NCBI RefSeq assembly: GCF_023898315.1
Contig: NC_064622.1
Location: 79,671,387 to 79,735,386 of the forward strand
Direction: 5' to 3'
From: Schistocerca nitens
Lineage: Eukaryota; Arthropoda; Insecta; Orthoptera; Acrididae
DNA: 64,000 nt
Of the stretch, positions 33,384 through 44,870 are shown one piece after another. Both the position numbers and the translations under genes were made by a program. A model generated the notes under the pieces. It saw only the letters and a program-made list of their open reading frames with translations, did no database searches and was not told the DNA's origin. Positions within the stretch are counted from its first letter, which is position 1. Each line of letters opens with the position of its first letter.

Positions 33384-34805
33384 CACTCCTGGAAATTGAA
33401 ATAAGAACACCGTGAATTCATTGTCCCAGGAAGGGGAAACTTTATTGACACATTCCTGGGGTCAGATACATCACATGATCACACTGACAGAACCACAGGC
33501 ACATAGACACAGGCAACAGAGCATGCACAATGTCGGCACTAGTACAGTGTATATCCACCTTTCGCAGCAATGCAGGCTGCTATTCTCCCATGGAGACGAT
33601 CGTAGAGATGCTGGATGTAGTCCTGTGGAACGGCTTGCCATGCCATTTCCTCCTGGCGCCTCAGTTGGACCAGCGTTCGTGCTGGACGTGCAGACCGCGT
33701 GAGACGACGCTTCATCCAGTCCCAAACATGCTCAATGGGGGACAGATCCGGAGATCTTGCTGGCCAGGGTAGTTGACTTACACCTTCTAGAGCACGTTGG
33801 GTGGCACGGGATACATGTGGACGTGCATTGTCCTGTTGGAACAGCAAGTTCCCTTGCCGGTCTAGGAATGGTAGAACGATGGGTTCGATGACGGTTTGGA
33901 TGTACCGTGCACTATTCAGTGTCCCCTCGACGATCACCAGTGGTGTACGGCCAGTGTAGGAGATCGCTCCCCACACCATGATGCCGGGTGTTGGCCCTGT
34001 GTGCCTCGGTCGTATGCAGTCCTGATTGTGTCGCTCACCTGCACGGCGCCAAACACGCATACGACCATCATTGGCACCAAGGCAGAAGCGACTCTCATCG
34101 CTGAAGACGACACGTCTCCGTTCGTCCCTCCATTCACGCCTGTCGCGACACCACTGGAGGCGGGCTGCACGATGTTGGGGCGTGAGCGGAAGACGGCCTA
34201 ACGGTGTGCGGGACCGTAGCCCAGCTTCATGGAGACGGTTGCGAATGGTCCTCGCCGATACCCCAGGAGCAACAGTGTCCCTAATTTGCTGGGAAGTGGC
34301 GGTGCGGTCCCCTACGGCACTGCGTAGGATCCTACGGTCTTGGCGTGCATCCGTGCGTCGCTGCGGTCCGGTCCCAGGTCGACGGGCACGTGCACCTTCC
34401 GCCGACCACTGGCGACAACATCGATGTACTGTGGAGACCTCACGCCCCACGTGTTGAGCAATTCGGCGGTACGTCCACCCGGCCTCCCGCATGCCCACTA
34501 TACGCCCTCGCTCAAAGTCCGTCAACTGCACATACGGTTCACGTCCACGCTGTCGCGGCATGCTACCAGTGTTAAAGACTGCGATGGAGCTCCGTATGCC
34601 ACGGCAAACTGGCTGACACTGACGGCGGCGGTGCAAAAATGCTGCGCAGCTAGCGCCATTCGACGGCCAACACCGCGGTTCCTGGTGTGTCCGCTGTGCC
34701 GTGCGTGTGATCATTGCTTGTACAGCCCTCTCGCAGTGTCCGGAGCAAGTATGGTGGGTCTGACACACCGGTGTCAATGTGTTCTTTTTTCCATTTCCAG
34801 GAGTG
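33384..34805 (-). mobile_element. Tc1-like DNA transposon, apparently intact
   Basis: Ends CACTCCTGGAAATTGAAATA and its inverted counterpart (about 27 bases with a few mismatches), flanked by the TA target duplications at 33382-33383 and 34806-34807. It contains a full transposase frame. Length 1.42 kb is normal for an autonomous Tc1-like element. Confidence 0.9.
33539..34561 (-). CDS. Tc1-like transposase, 340 aa
   Basis: Cuts and rejoins the element at TA sites. I chose ATG 34561 (MPRQRGREPYVQL) because the frame upstream to 34777 is unlike the family and gives 412 residues, whereas 340 is the usual Tc1 length. Residues 1-115 form the paired helix-turn-helix DNA-binding region (DFERGRIVGMREAGWTYRRI, then HEAGLRSRTP). 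The catalytic domain shows D in VVFSDESRF, D in LLFQQDNARPH and E in SPDLSPIEHVWD. The spacing between the second D and the E is 32 residues by my count, versus 34 in classical Tc1. No stop or frameshift is present. Confidence 0.92.
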   Translation of the reverse strand: MPRQRGREPYVQLTDFERGRIVGMREAGWTYRRIAQHVGREVSTVHRCCRQWSAEGARARRPGTGPQRRTDARQDRRILRSAVGDRTATSQQIRDTVAPGVSARTIRNRLHEAGLRSRTPLGRLPLTPQHRAARLQWCRDRREWRDERRRVVFSDESRFCLGANDGRMRVWRRAGERHNQDCIRPRHTGPTPGIMVWGAISYTGRTPLVIVEGTLNSARYIQTVIEPIVLPFLDRQGNLLFQQDNARPHVSRATQRALEGVSQLPWPARSPDLSPIEHVWDWMKRRLTRSARPARTLVQLRRQEEMAWQAVPQDYIQHLYDRLHGRIAACIAAKGGYTLY

Positions 34806-34808
34806 TAT

Positions 34809-35175
34809 ATGTGTTCGCCCGTTTTCCCTTCGGGCAGAGGACGTCTCAGAAGTGCTTCAACTAGAAATGATTGACCTACAGTGCCATTTCCGCCTGAAGG
34901 ACCGCTTTCTTATGTGTAAAACTTTGGATGACTTTAACATCTGTCTTCCACGAGAGAAATATCCTCTTTTTCACGAGCACGCGGCCAAAGTTCTTTCAAT
35001 GTTTGGTTCCACGTTTATTTGTGAGCGCTTTTTCTCTCTTTTAAAGCTTGCTAAAACTAAGAACAGTTCATTCCTTGGCGATAAAAATTTGACCAATTCT
35101 TTGAGGTTAGCAGTCTCACGGAGTATTGTACCTAGCCTAGACAAAATCGTTTCCTCGAAAAAGAAAAACGTGTAA
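34809..35175 (+). pseudogene. hAT transposase C-terminal dimerisation domain
   Basis: About 120 residues with EVLQLEMIDLQCHFRLKDRF, FHEHAAKVLSMFGSTFICER and FFSLLKLAKTKNSSFLGDKN, the hAT-C dimerisation block as in the GTF2IRD2/ZBED-like lineage. Translation runs to a stop at 35173-35175, followed by an AATAAA at about 35214. The N-terminal zinc finger and catalytic core are missing, the Tc1-like element sitting directly upstream. Confidence 0.82.
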
Positions 35176-35497
35176 AATGTTAATTGTCTTCATTAACAAT
35201 GTTGACTATAAGAATAAAAGAGCTTTATAACCTTAATTCTATTTTAATAAGTTTTCAAATTTTGTCAGTTAAAATTCTTACGTACAAAACAGCAATCTAA
35301 GGAACCTATTTCTAAACTCTGAAAATGGATACAAGAAACTGTAGCACGAAGTATAACAAAAAATACTTACTTGTACTTACTAACAGTAAGAATGAGACTC
35401 TTTATCCCTTACATAAAATTAATTCTAAAATAGAATATTTTGTTTACGTTAGATCTGACCGCGGGACATTCCAGCGCAGAGCAGTGCTGTGCGGTCT

Positions 35498-35553
35498 CTC
35501 TCACTCTCTCTCTTTCTCTCTCTCTCTGTCTGTCTCTCTCTCTCTCGCTCCTG
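35498..35553. repeat. (TC)n low-complexity tract
   Basis: Near-continuous CT repeats, followed by a GC-rich segment. Confidence 0.95.
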
Positions 35554-36110
35554 TGGCGATACTACTTGCGCCCGCGGGGAGCGGGCGCGCCCGCCGGGAG
35601 CAATTCTTGGATGAGCCTGCGTTAGGATAACACCACCATAGCCGTACACGAGAATCACCATAACTTTCGCCATACTGGGGCTCTGACGCACTTTCGACTT
35701 TCGCAGCGACCCACAATGCTTTGCGAAAGAAGCGGCGACACTTTCAGCGCAACCCACCCATTATTTTGCACGACAATGCGCGGGTGCATACAGAGCAAAC
35801 TGTGGCTGCTCTGTTCGGTCGATGGGACTGGGAAGTACTGTACCATTCACCATACTTCCGAAGATGAAGGAACCACTTCGTGGCATTCGGTTCAGAACTG
35901 TTCCGGAGATTCGACAGGCAGTAGACCGCTCCATTCGCACCATCAACAGAGCAGGCTCTGCTAAAGGTATAGTGCGCCTTCCCTATCGCTGCAACGGGTT
36001 CTACACAACGCTGGTGACTACTTTGAAAGACAGTCACAAGTGCAAACATGTAACTCTTTTGTGTCGGTTGTGAATAAATAGTTGCCACTATTTAAGTTCC
36101 AACCCTCGTA

Positions 36111-37064
36111 TTTGTCGACTACAATGAACACTCTCCCTCCTACGGCGTCTAATCTGTCTCTCCGATAAACGATCCAAAACCCGCTAAATATCTCAGAGCT
36201 GTTTACTTTAGGTTTTAGCCGGCTCTCAGTCCTAAGAATAATTGGGGGTTGAGAACTTTCCTGGAGGGCAATAAATCCGGGAACTTTTTTGCGACTACTT
36301 CGACAATTTGCAGATAAAATTACTCTTTTGCTGAATATAATTGTGTTTAGGCACGTAACCTTTTTTTGTGACAAAGTTGAGTACTATGCAGCTTGACTGC
36401 TGGAATTCAAAACTGACTCTGGCCTACATAAAATCAATAGCAACCATGTAAACGTGCAGGGAATTGCCAATTGTTTGGATACAACGTACTTGTTAATGTA
36501 AAAATGTTTATTTGTATTTACTTCTTTTAAAAGTTGTACAAGTTTGTACCTTATAATGTTTTCATTAATATTTAGTGTAATATGTAAGTTAGAAAGTTGT
36601 AACGTCTGAAACTGACTTTCGTGCGGAGGTGCTAATCAGTATGCATGCGACAGCATGCGTGCCTAATATATTCCAAAACGCTGCGCATGGAAACGGGATT
36701 TTCCCGTGCTCATACTTTGTGTTCCGTTGGTTATAAAATGGTAGAGTCAAGTGTTCTGGATAGCCATTGGGCTAGGGACCATAAGTGCTGTGTACGCAAC
36801 AAAGGATCGTCTTAGTGTCACTATCCTACTGTGCAGGGTCAAAGTATGAATATTACACACTTCTTCCTGCTTAAGCAAATGGAGCAAATCGGTTGATTCT
36901 TTTTACATTTGATGTGATCTACGGTGGGCTTGATATGACTTGTGGAGGCACCATTAATTCATTGTAGGTTACTCGGAAAACAGCATAAATTTTCCACTAT
37001 ATTTTCGCCGTCACGAGCGGACAAATACACTACAGAGGATTCCAAGACGACTGTTGTTGTTGTG
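36111..37064. other. No recognised gene
   Basis: Short frames only and no repeat shared with the rest of the window. Confidence 0.5.
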
Positions 37065-37220
37065 GTGCTGACCACATGCCCTCCATATCCGCCTCGAATG
37101 ATGCCTATCGGCTTAGGATGCGACGGCGGCCGGTCGGTACTGTTGGGCCTTCCGAGGCCTATTCAGACGGAGAGGGAGAGAGTTTTGTGTAAATTATAGT
37201 GGAAAAGAAATGTGAAAGCT
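37065..37220 (+). repeat. Dispersed repeat, second copy
   Basis: Matches 3198-3353 over its full 156 bases. It ends exactly where the RTE-type LINE begins (GTTGTTGTTG at 37221). Confidence 0.75.
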
Positions 37221-39776
37221 GTTGTTGTTGTGGTCTTCAGTCCAGAGCCTGGTTTGATGCAGCTCTCCATGCTACTCTATCCTGTGCAAGCTCCTTCATC
37301 TCCCAGTACCTACTGCAACTTTCATCCTTCTGAATCTGTTTAGTGTATTCATCCCGTATTCCCCCTCTACGATTTTTACCCACCGCGCTGCCCTCCAATA
37401 CTAAACTGGTGATCCCTTGATGCCCCAGAATATGTCCTACCAACCGATCCCCTCTTCTAGTCAAGTTGTGCCACAAATTTCTCTTCTCCCCAATTCTATT
37501 CAATACCTCCTCATTAGTTATGTGATCTACCCATCAAATCTTCAGCATTCTTCTGTAGCACCACATTTCGAAAGCTTCTATTCTCTTTTTGTCTAAACTA
37601 TTTATCTTCCACGTTTCACTTCCATACATGGCTACACTCCATACAAATACTTTCAGAAACAGCTTCCTGACACTTAATGCAATACTCGATGTTAACAAAT
37701 TTCTCTTCTTCAGAAACGCTTTCCTTGCCATTGCCAGTCTACATTTTATGTCCTCTCTACTTCGACCATCATCAGTTATTTTGCTCCCCAAATAGCAAAA
37801 CTCATTTACTACTTTAAATGTCTCATTTCCTAATCTAATACCCGTTGTACCACCCGATTTGATTCCATTATCCTCGTTTTACTTTTGTTGATGTCCAACT
37901 TATATCCTACTTTCAAGACACTGTCCATTCCCTTCAGCTGCTCTTCCAGGTGAGCCTCAAAGTTATAATTTCTTCTCCATGGATTTTGATTCCTACTCAA
38001 AATTTTTCTTTTGTTTCCTTTACTGCATGTTCAATATACAGATTGAATAACATCGGGGATAGGCTACAACCATGTCTCACTCCCTTGCCAACCACTGCTT
38101 CCCTTCATGTCCCTCGACTCTTATAACTGTCATCTGCTTTCTGTACAAATTGTAAATAGCCTTTCGCTCCCTGTATTTTACCCCTGCCACCTTCAGAATT
38201 TGAAAGAGAGTATTCCAGTCAACATTGTCAAAAGCTTTCTCTAAGTCTACAAATGCTAGAAACGTAGGTTTGCCTTTCCTTAATCTTTCTTCTAAGATAA
38301 GTCGTAGGGTCAGTATTGCCTCACGTGTTCCAACATTCCTACGGAATCCAAATTGATCTTCCCCAAGGTCGGCTTCTAGAGTTTTTCCATTCGTCTTTAA
38401 AGAGTTCGCGTTAGTATTTTGCAGCTGTGACTTATTAAACTGATAGTTCGGTAATTTTCACATCTGTCAACACCTGGGATTGGAATTATTATATTCTTCT
38501 TAAAGTCTGAGGGTATTTCGCCTGTCTCATACATCTTGCTCACCACATGGTAGAGTTTTGTCAGGGCTGGCTCTCCCAAGGCTATCAGTAGTTCTAATGG
38601 AATGTTGCCTACTCCCGGGGCCTTGTTTCGACTTAGGTCTTTCAGTGCTCTGTCAAACTCTTCACGCAATATCATATCTCCCATTTCACCTTCATCTACA
38701 TCCTCTTCCATTTCCATAATACTGTCCTCAAGAACATCGCCCTTGTATACTCTGTATACTCCTTCCACCTTTCTGCTTTCCCTTCTTTGCTTATAACTGG
38801 GTTTCCATCTGAGCTCTTGATATTCATGCAAGTGGTTCTCTTTTCTCCAAAGGTCTCTTTAATTTTCCTGTAGGCTTACTCCTAGTGAAATACGCCTCTA
38901 CAATCTTACATTTGTCCTCTAGCCATCCCTGCTTAGCCTGTCGATCTCATTTTCGAGACGTTTGTATTCCTTTTTGCCTGCTTCATTTACCGCATTTTTG
39001 TATTTTTCAAATGGTTCAAATGGCTCTGAGCACTATGGGACTTAACATCTGAGGTCATCAGTGCCGTAGAACTTAGAACTATTTGAACCTAACTAATCTA
39101 AGGTTAACACACACATCCGTGCCTGAGGCAGGATTCGAACCTGCCACCGTAGCGGTCGCGTGGTTCCAGACTGAGGTGCCTAGAACCGCTCGGCCACATC
39201 GGCCGGCTGTATTTTCTCCTTTCATCAATTAAATTCAGTATCTTTCCTGTTACCCAAGGATTTCTATTAGCCCTCGTCTTTTTACCTACATGATCCTCTG
39301 CTGCCGTCACTATTTCATCTCTCAAAGCTACCCATTCTTCTTCTACTGTATTTCTTTCCCCAATTCTTGTCAATCTTTCCCTAACGTTCTCCATGAAACT
39401 CTCTACAACCTCTCGTTCTTTCAGTTTATCCAGGTCCTATCTCCTTAAATTCCCACCTTTTTGCAGTTTTAATCTACAGTTCATAACCTATAGTTTGTGG
39501 TCAGAGTCCACATCTGCCCCCGGAAATGTCTTACAATTTAAAACCTGTTTCCTAAATCTCTGTTATACCATTATATAATCTATTTGAAACCTGTCAGTAT
39601 CTCCAGGCTTCTTCCATGTAAACAACCTTCTTTTATGATTCTTGAACCAAGTATTACCTATGATTAAGTTATGCTCTGTGAAAAAGTCTACCAGGCGGCT
39701 TCCTCTTTCATTCCTTACTCTCATTCCATATTCATCTACTACGTTTCCTTCTCTTCCTTTTCCTACGACTATGTAC
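37221..39776 (-). mobile_element. RTE-type LINE, 5'-truncated and decayed
   Basis: Minus-strand copy of the same family as 41330-44618. Its 3' end is the (CAA)n tail seen as GTTGTTGTTG at 37221. It ends at about 39776, corresponding to the middle of the endonuclease domain of the longer copy. Readable pieces are the RT finger and motif region (38831-38397, DRALKDLSRNKAPG), the C-terminal MYGSETWKINSLDKKR (37791-37534) and IGEKRNLWHNLTRRGDRLVG. Many frameshifts. A SINE interrupts it at 39010-39207. Confidence 0.88.
39010..39207 (-). mobile_element. Main-family SINE inside the truncated LINE
   Basis: Complete minus-strand copy. LINE sequence is continuous on both sides (TGTATTTTT / TGTATTTTC flank it). 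Confidence 0.9.
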
Positions 39777-40429
39777 AGAAAATGGCTGAAATTGTACGAA
39801 ATAATCGTAATAACCAGATATCGACAACTTTGAAAATCTTCTTGTTGTCTTTATTCGTTTCAATGATACAGAGGTTCGGAGTTACCCTATTTCGATACGT
39901 AAAATCCAATATGTGGCGAAATCTAAATGGTATATAAGAGTATCAAATTCCTCAAATTTTAAGGACATGTGTCTAGATGAGCAATCTCTTCGTTTTTCAA
40001 AAATAATTATCCGTTATCAAGAAACACCACAAAAATTAGTTTTTTGGGTACCAAAACTCTACCGCGATTCCGAAACGGCTGTGCACAGGATACGGCTGTA
40101 ATTTTTACGATGCGTTCCTAAGATCCAAATCTCGAACAGCCTCGAAAGTTTTGATCATACCTTTATCCGTTTCCGAGATACAGAGATTCAAATTTACCGT
40201 GCATGTACACTTAAAATCTGGTGTGGCACAGCACTGAGAAATATGCTGTTAATTGTCTCCGTTATCATATAGTACTCCATGTTGTAGTACTGAAGCATAT
40301 CCAAATTTTTTCACGTAAAATCAGATCTGAGGTGTAAGATTAGTTTTGTTTTATTTCATTTTTGCGTAAGTAATCAAAATTTTACGGAACAATACACTTC
40401 TTTTCATATGAGTTACATGCCCTGCTGCA
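39777..40429. other. No recognised gene
   Basis: AT-rich sequence without domains. Confidence 0.5.
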
Positions 40430-41329
40430 GCAGGGAACCACCAAAAATGCTCCTGTTGGAACATAAAAAATGCGAATACGTTCCTGTGTACTTAAAAGGC
40501 ACTGACTGAAAAGTGGGGTACCAACTGATTAAGTTTACCTTCCTCGGCAACTTTAAAAGTTTTCCCAAAAATTTCGGCATGCGAACATATTCGCCCATTT
40601 TTATGTTGAAAGAGAAGGAGACAATCGCAATGGCAAAGAGATGGAAAAGTAATAAATACTTTAAGATAGTAGACGTATTATAGAAAGAGAGGAGGAGATA
40701 ACTGCATTGTGAGAGAAAGAGTCACAGTGCTACTGGAACATAGTTGACGGTGACTGAACAGTTTAGGAAAAGAGTGAAAGAGACAGTACCAAAGGGAGAG
40801 GAATAAAGAGAAGGAGAAAGTGGAAGTGCGTGGGAGCCGGTGATAATGAGAGACTGAGTATACGATAATGGCAATGGGGAAGAGAGAGAAGTTGACCGCG
40901 AGAAGAGACAGCAACAGTAGGAAGGAGGAATGAGGTATTAGCATTAAGAGAAAGCAAGAGGGAGAAATTGACAGTGAGAGGAGACTGTAGTAGTAGGGCA
41001 GAACGAAAGGGACGGTGGCTGTGGCTGTGGCACAGAAGGCAGGCACAAAGAGTTAATGACATTGAGTTGGACTGATTGAGTGAGTGAATAAGGGCAACTG
41101 GGAGTGGATGGGTATGAGAGACTTACAGAGATCAACATCCACGATGTGAAAGAGTTACAGGTAGGGGGAGCTCATGGGAGTTTGAGGTGATTTGCATATT
41201 TAATAAAAAGCGAATATGTTCACGTACCAAAATTTTTGGGAGCATTTTTAACGGTACTGAGGAAGGTAGAATGAGACAGCTAGTACACCACGTTTGAGTC
41301 AGAGTATTTTAAATAAATAGGTAAACATT

Positions 41330-44300
41330 CCCCCCCCCCCCCCCCCCCATGAACCATGGACCTTGCCGTTGGTGGGGAGGCTTGCGTGCCTCAGCGATAC
41401 AGATAGCCGTACCGTAGGTACAACCACAACGGAGGGGTATCTGTTGAGAGGCCAGACAAACGTGTGGTTCCTGAAGAGGGGCAGCAGCCTTTTCAGTAGT
41501 TGCAAGGGCAACAGTCTGGATGATTGACTGATCTGGCCTTGTAACAATAACCAAAACGGCCTTGCTGTGCTGGTACTGCGAACGGCTGAAAGCAAGGGGA
41601 AACTACGGCCGTAATTTTTCCCGAGGGCATGCAGCTTTACTGTATGATTAAATGATGATGGCGTCCTCTTGGGTAAAATATTCCGGAGGTAAAATAGTTC
41701 CCCATTCGGATCTCCGGGCGGGGACTACTCAAGAGGATGTCGTTATCAGGAGAAAGAAAACAGGTGTTCTACGGATCGGAGCGTGGAATGTCAGGTCCCT
41801 TAATCGGGCAGGTAGGTTAGAAAATTTGAAAAGGGAAATGGATAGGTTAAAGTTAGATATAGTGGGAATTAGTGAAGTTCGGTGGCAGGAGGAACAAGAC
41901 TCCTGGTCAGGTGACTACAGGGTTATAAACACAAAGTCAAATAGGGGTAATGCAGGAGTAGGTTTAATAATGAATAGGAAAATAGGAACGCGGGCAAGCT
42001 ACTACAAACAGCTTAGTGAACGAATTATTGTGGCCAAGATAGATACGAAGCCCACACCTACTACAGTAGTACAAGTTTATATGCCAACTAGCTCTGCAGA
42101 TGAAGAAATTGAAGAAATGTATGATGAAATAAAAGAAATTATTCAGATAGTGAAGGGAGACGAAAATTTAATAGTCATGGGTGACTGGAATTCGAGTGTA
42201 GGAAAAGGGAGAGAAGGAAACGTAGTAGGTGAATATGGATTGGGGCTAAGAAATGAAAGAGGAAGCCGCCTGGTAGAATTTTGCACAGAGCACAACTTAA
42301 TCATAGCTAACACTTGGTTTAAGAATCATGATAGAAGGTTGTATACATGGAAGAACCCTGGAGATACTAAAAGGTATCAGATAGATTATATAATGGTAAG
42401 ACAGAGACTTAGGAACCAGGTTTTAAATTGTAAGACATTTCCAGGGGCAGATGTGAACTCTGACCACAATCTATTGGTTATGACCTGTAGATTAAAACTG
42501 AAGAAACTGCAAAAAGGTGGGAATTTAAGGAGATGGGACCTGGATAAACTGACTAAACCAGAGGCTGTACAGAGTTTCAGGGAGAGCATAAGGGAACAAT
42601 TGACAGGAATGGGGGAAAGAAATACAGTAGAAGAAGAATGGGTAGCTTTGAGGGATGAAGTAGTGAAGGCAGCAGAGGATCAAGTAGGTAAAAAGACGAG
42701 GGCTAGTACAAATCCTTGGGTAACAGAAGAAATATTGAATTTAATTGATGAAAGGAGAAAATATAAAAATGCAGTAAATGAAGCAGGCAAAAAGGAATAC
42801 AAACATCTCAAAAATGAGATCGACAGGAAGTGCAAAATGGCTAAGCAGGGATGGCTAGAGGACAAATGTAAGGATTTAGAGGCTTATCTCACTAGGGGTA
42901 AGATAGATACTGCCTACAGGAAAATTAAAGAGACCTTTGGAGATAAGAGAACCACTTGTATGAACATCAAGAGCTCAGATGGAAACCCAGTTCTAAGCAA
43001 AGAAGGGAAAGCAGAAAGGTGGAAGGAGTATACAGAGTATACAAGGGCGATGTACTTGAGGACAATATTATGAAAATGGAAGAGGATGTAGATGAAGATG
43101 AAATGGGAGATACGATACTGCGTGAAGAGTTTGACAGAGCACTGAAAGACCTGAGTCGAAACAAGGCCCCCGGAAGAGACAACATTCCATTGGAACTACT
43201 GACGACCTTGGAGAGCCAGTCCTGACAAAACTCTACCATCTTGTGAGCAAGATGTATGAAACAGGCGAAATACCCTCAGACTTCAAGAAGAATATAATAA
43301 TTCCAATCCCAAAGAAAGCAGGTGTTGACAGATGTGAGAATTACCGAACAATCAGTTTAATAAGCCACAGCTGCAAAATACTAACACGAATTCTTTACAG
43401 ACGAATGGAAAAACTAGTAGAAGCCGACCTCGGGGAAGATCAGTTTGGATTCCGTAGAATTACTGGAACACGTGAGGCAATACTGACCTTACGACTTATC
43501 TTAGAAGAAAGATTAAGGAAAGGCAAACCTACGTTTCTAGCATTTGTAGATTTAGAGAAAGCTTTTGACAATGTTGACTGGAATACTCTCTTTCAAATTG
43601 TAAAGGTGGCAGGGGTAAAATACCGGGAGCGAAAGGCTATTTACAATTTGTACAGAAACCAGATGGCAGTTATAAGAGTCGAGGGACATGAAAGGGAAGC
43701 AGTGGTTGGGAAGGGAGTAAGACAGGGTTGTAGCCTCTCCCCGATGTTATTCAATCTGTATATTGAGCAAGCAGTAGAGGAAACAAAAGAAAAATTTTGA
43801 GTAGGTATTAAAATCCATGGAGAAGAAATAAAAACTTTGAGGTTCGCCGATGACATTGTAATTCTGTCAGAGACAGCAAAGGACTTGGAAGAGCAATTGA
43901 ACGGAATGGGTGGTGTCTTGAAGGGAGGATATAAGATGAGCATCAACCAAAGCAAAACGAAGATAATGGAATGTAGTCGAATTAAGTCGGGTGATGTTGA
44001 GGGTATTAGATTAGGAAATGAGACACTTAAAGTAGTAAAGGAGTTTTGCTATTTGGGGAGCAAAATAACTGATGATGGTCGAAGTAGAGAGGATATAAAA
44101 TGTAGACGCAATGGCAAGGAAAGCGTTTCTGAAGAAGAGAAATTTGTTAACATCGAATATAGATTTCAGTGTCAGGAAGTCGTTTCTGAAAGTATTTGTA
44201 TGGAGTGTAGCCATGTATGGAAGTGAATCATGGACGGTAAATAGTTTGGACAAGAAGAGAATAGAATCTTTCGAAATGTGGTGCTTCAGAAGAATGCTGA

Positions 44301-44618
44301 AAATTAGATGGGTAGATCACATAACTAATGAGGAGGTACTGAATAGGATTGGGGAGAAGAGGAGTTTGTGGCACAACTTGGCCAGAAAAAGGGATCGGTT
44401 GGTAGGACATGTTCTGAGGCATCAAGGGATCACTAATTTAGTACTGGAGGGCAGCGTGGAGGGTAAAAATCGTAGGGGAAGAGATGAATACACTAAGCAG
44501 ATTCAGAAGGATGTAGGTTGCAGTAGGTACTGGTAGATGAAGAATCTTGCACAGGATAGAGTAGCATGGAGAGCTGCATCATACCAGTCTCAGGACTGAA
44601 GACCACAACAACAACAAC
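41330..44618 (+). mobile_element. RTE-type LINE, near full length
   Basis: About 3.3 kb, starting with a poly-C run and a short untranslated leader and ending in (ACA)n. An 11-base target duplication AGGTAAACATT flanks it (41319-41329, 44619-44629). It encodes an apurinic-type endonuclease followed by reverse transcriptase. The complete 5' end and clear duplication show insertion by target-primed reverse transcription. Confidence 0.92.
41652..44595 (+). pseudogene. Endonuclease/reverse transcriptase of the RTE-type LINE, frameshifted
   Basis: The first frame runs 41652-43073 (473 codons) and contains the endonuclease: LRIGAWNVRSLN, the metal-binding E in ISEVRW, MGDWNSSVG and the terminal SDHNLL. 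Then RT: YRTISLISHSCKIL, QFGFR, FVDLEKAFDNVDW (motif A), RQGCSLSPMLFNLY (motif B) and FADD at 43843-43854 (motif C). The C-terminal part has MYGSESWTVNSLDKKR and a further basic region (IGEKRSLWHN). The frame is broken by short indels near 43040, 43210 and 44105, a TGA at 43798-43800 and a TAG near 44534. It is related to RTE/BovB-type elements rather than Jockey by the endonuclease and RT motifs. Confidence 0.9.
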
Positions 44619-44636
44619 AGGTAAACATTTACAAAA

Positions 44637-44811
44637 AATGGGACTTAACTTCTGAGATCATCAGCCCCCTAGAACTTAGAACTACTTAAACCTAACTAAC
44701 CTAAGGACATGACACACATCCATGCCCGAGGCAGCATTCGAACCTGCGACCGTAGCGGTCGCGCGGTTCCAGATTGAAGTGCCTAGAACCGCTCGGCCAC
44801 TCCGGCAGGCT
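44637..44811 (-). mobile_element. Main-family SINE
   Basis: Minus-strand copy lacking the last few bases of the tail. It sits just after the LINE's target duplication, in the right arm of the GA-rich element. Confidence 0.88.
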
Positions 44812-44870
44812 AAATATTTGCATTTTTGTTCTCCGATAGGAATATTTTTCCGCTTGTTTCAAAATATTAA

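Larger units (their letters stand above)
33272..35617 (+). mobile_element. hAT transposon remnant with 8-bp target duplication
   Basis: The 8-base sequence TGCGTTAG occurs at 33264-33271 and 35618-35625, exactly at the points where the mariner sequence is interrupted. Eight bases is the hAT signature. Inside are GC-rich ends, a C-terminal hAT transposase piece and a nested Tc1-like element. The terminal inverted repeats are not obvious by eye. Only about 0.9 kb of its own sequence remains, so it is internally deleted. Confidence 0.75.
32770..36108. mobile_element. Fold-back mariner, interrupted by a hAT remnant
   Basis: The ends are inverted repeats (CG(G/A)GGGTTGGAACTT ... ATAGTGGCAACTATT) next to TA dinucleotides at 32768-32769 and 36109-36110. 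Reading inward from each end gives the C-terminal half of a mariner transposase: on the minus strand from the left end (LRPALRKKRRYFLHNPPIILHD, 33110-33220) and on the plus strand from the right end (RKKRRHFQRNPPIILHDNAR, about 35725-35785). The element is thus two inverted 3' halves joined near 35700. Removing 33272-35617 restores the left arm. Both halves are broken by stops. Confidence 0.82.
40430..44870. mobile_element. GA-rich element with long inverted ends, hosting a LINE and a SINE
   Basis: 40440-40640 and the reverse complement of 41190-41318 plus 44812-44870 align as inverted repeats of about 190 bases (for example GCGAATATGTTC, AAATTTTTGGGA, GAGGAAGGTA). Between them 40640-41190 is strongly purine-rich (GAGAGA and GGAAGAG motifs). 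The right arm is split by the RTE-type LINE (41330-44618) and a SINE (44637-44811). No coding sequence belongs to the element itself, so it is a non-autonomous DNA element. Its outer boundaries are approximate. Confidence 0.65.

Noticed and set aside
33434-34864. Several plus-strand frames of 75-174 codons
   Set aside because: They are antisense to the intact Tc1-like transposase.
40678-41138. Minus-strand serine/leucine/histidine-rich frames
   Set aside because: Antisense translation of the purine-rich tract.
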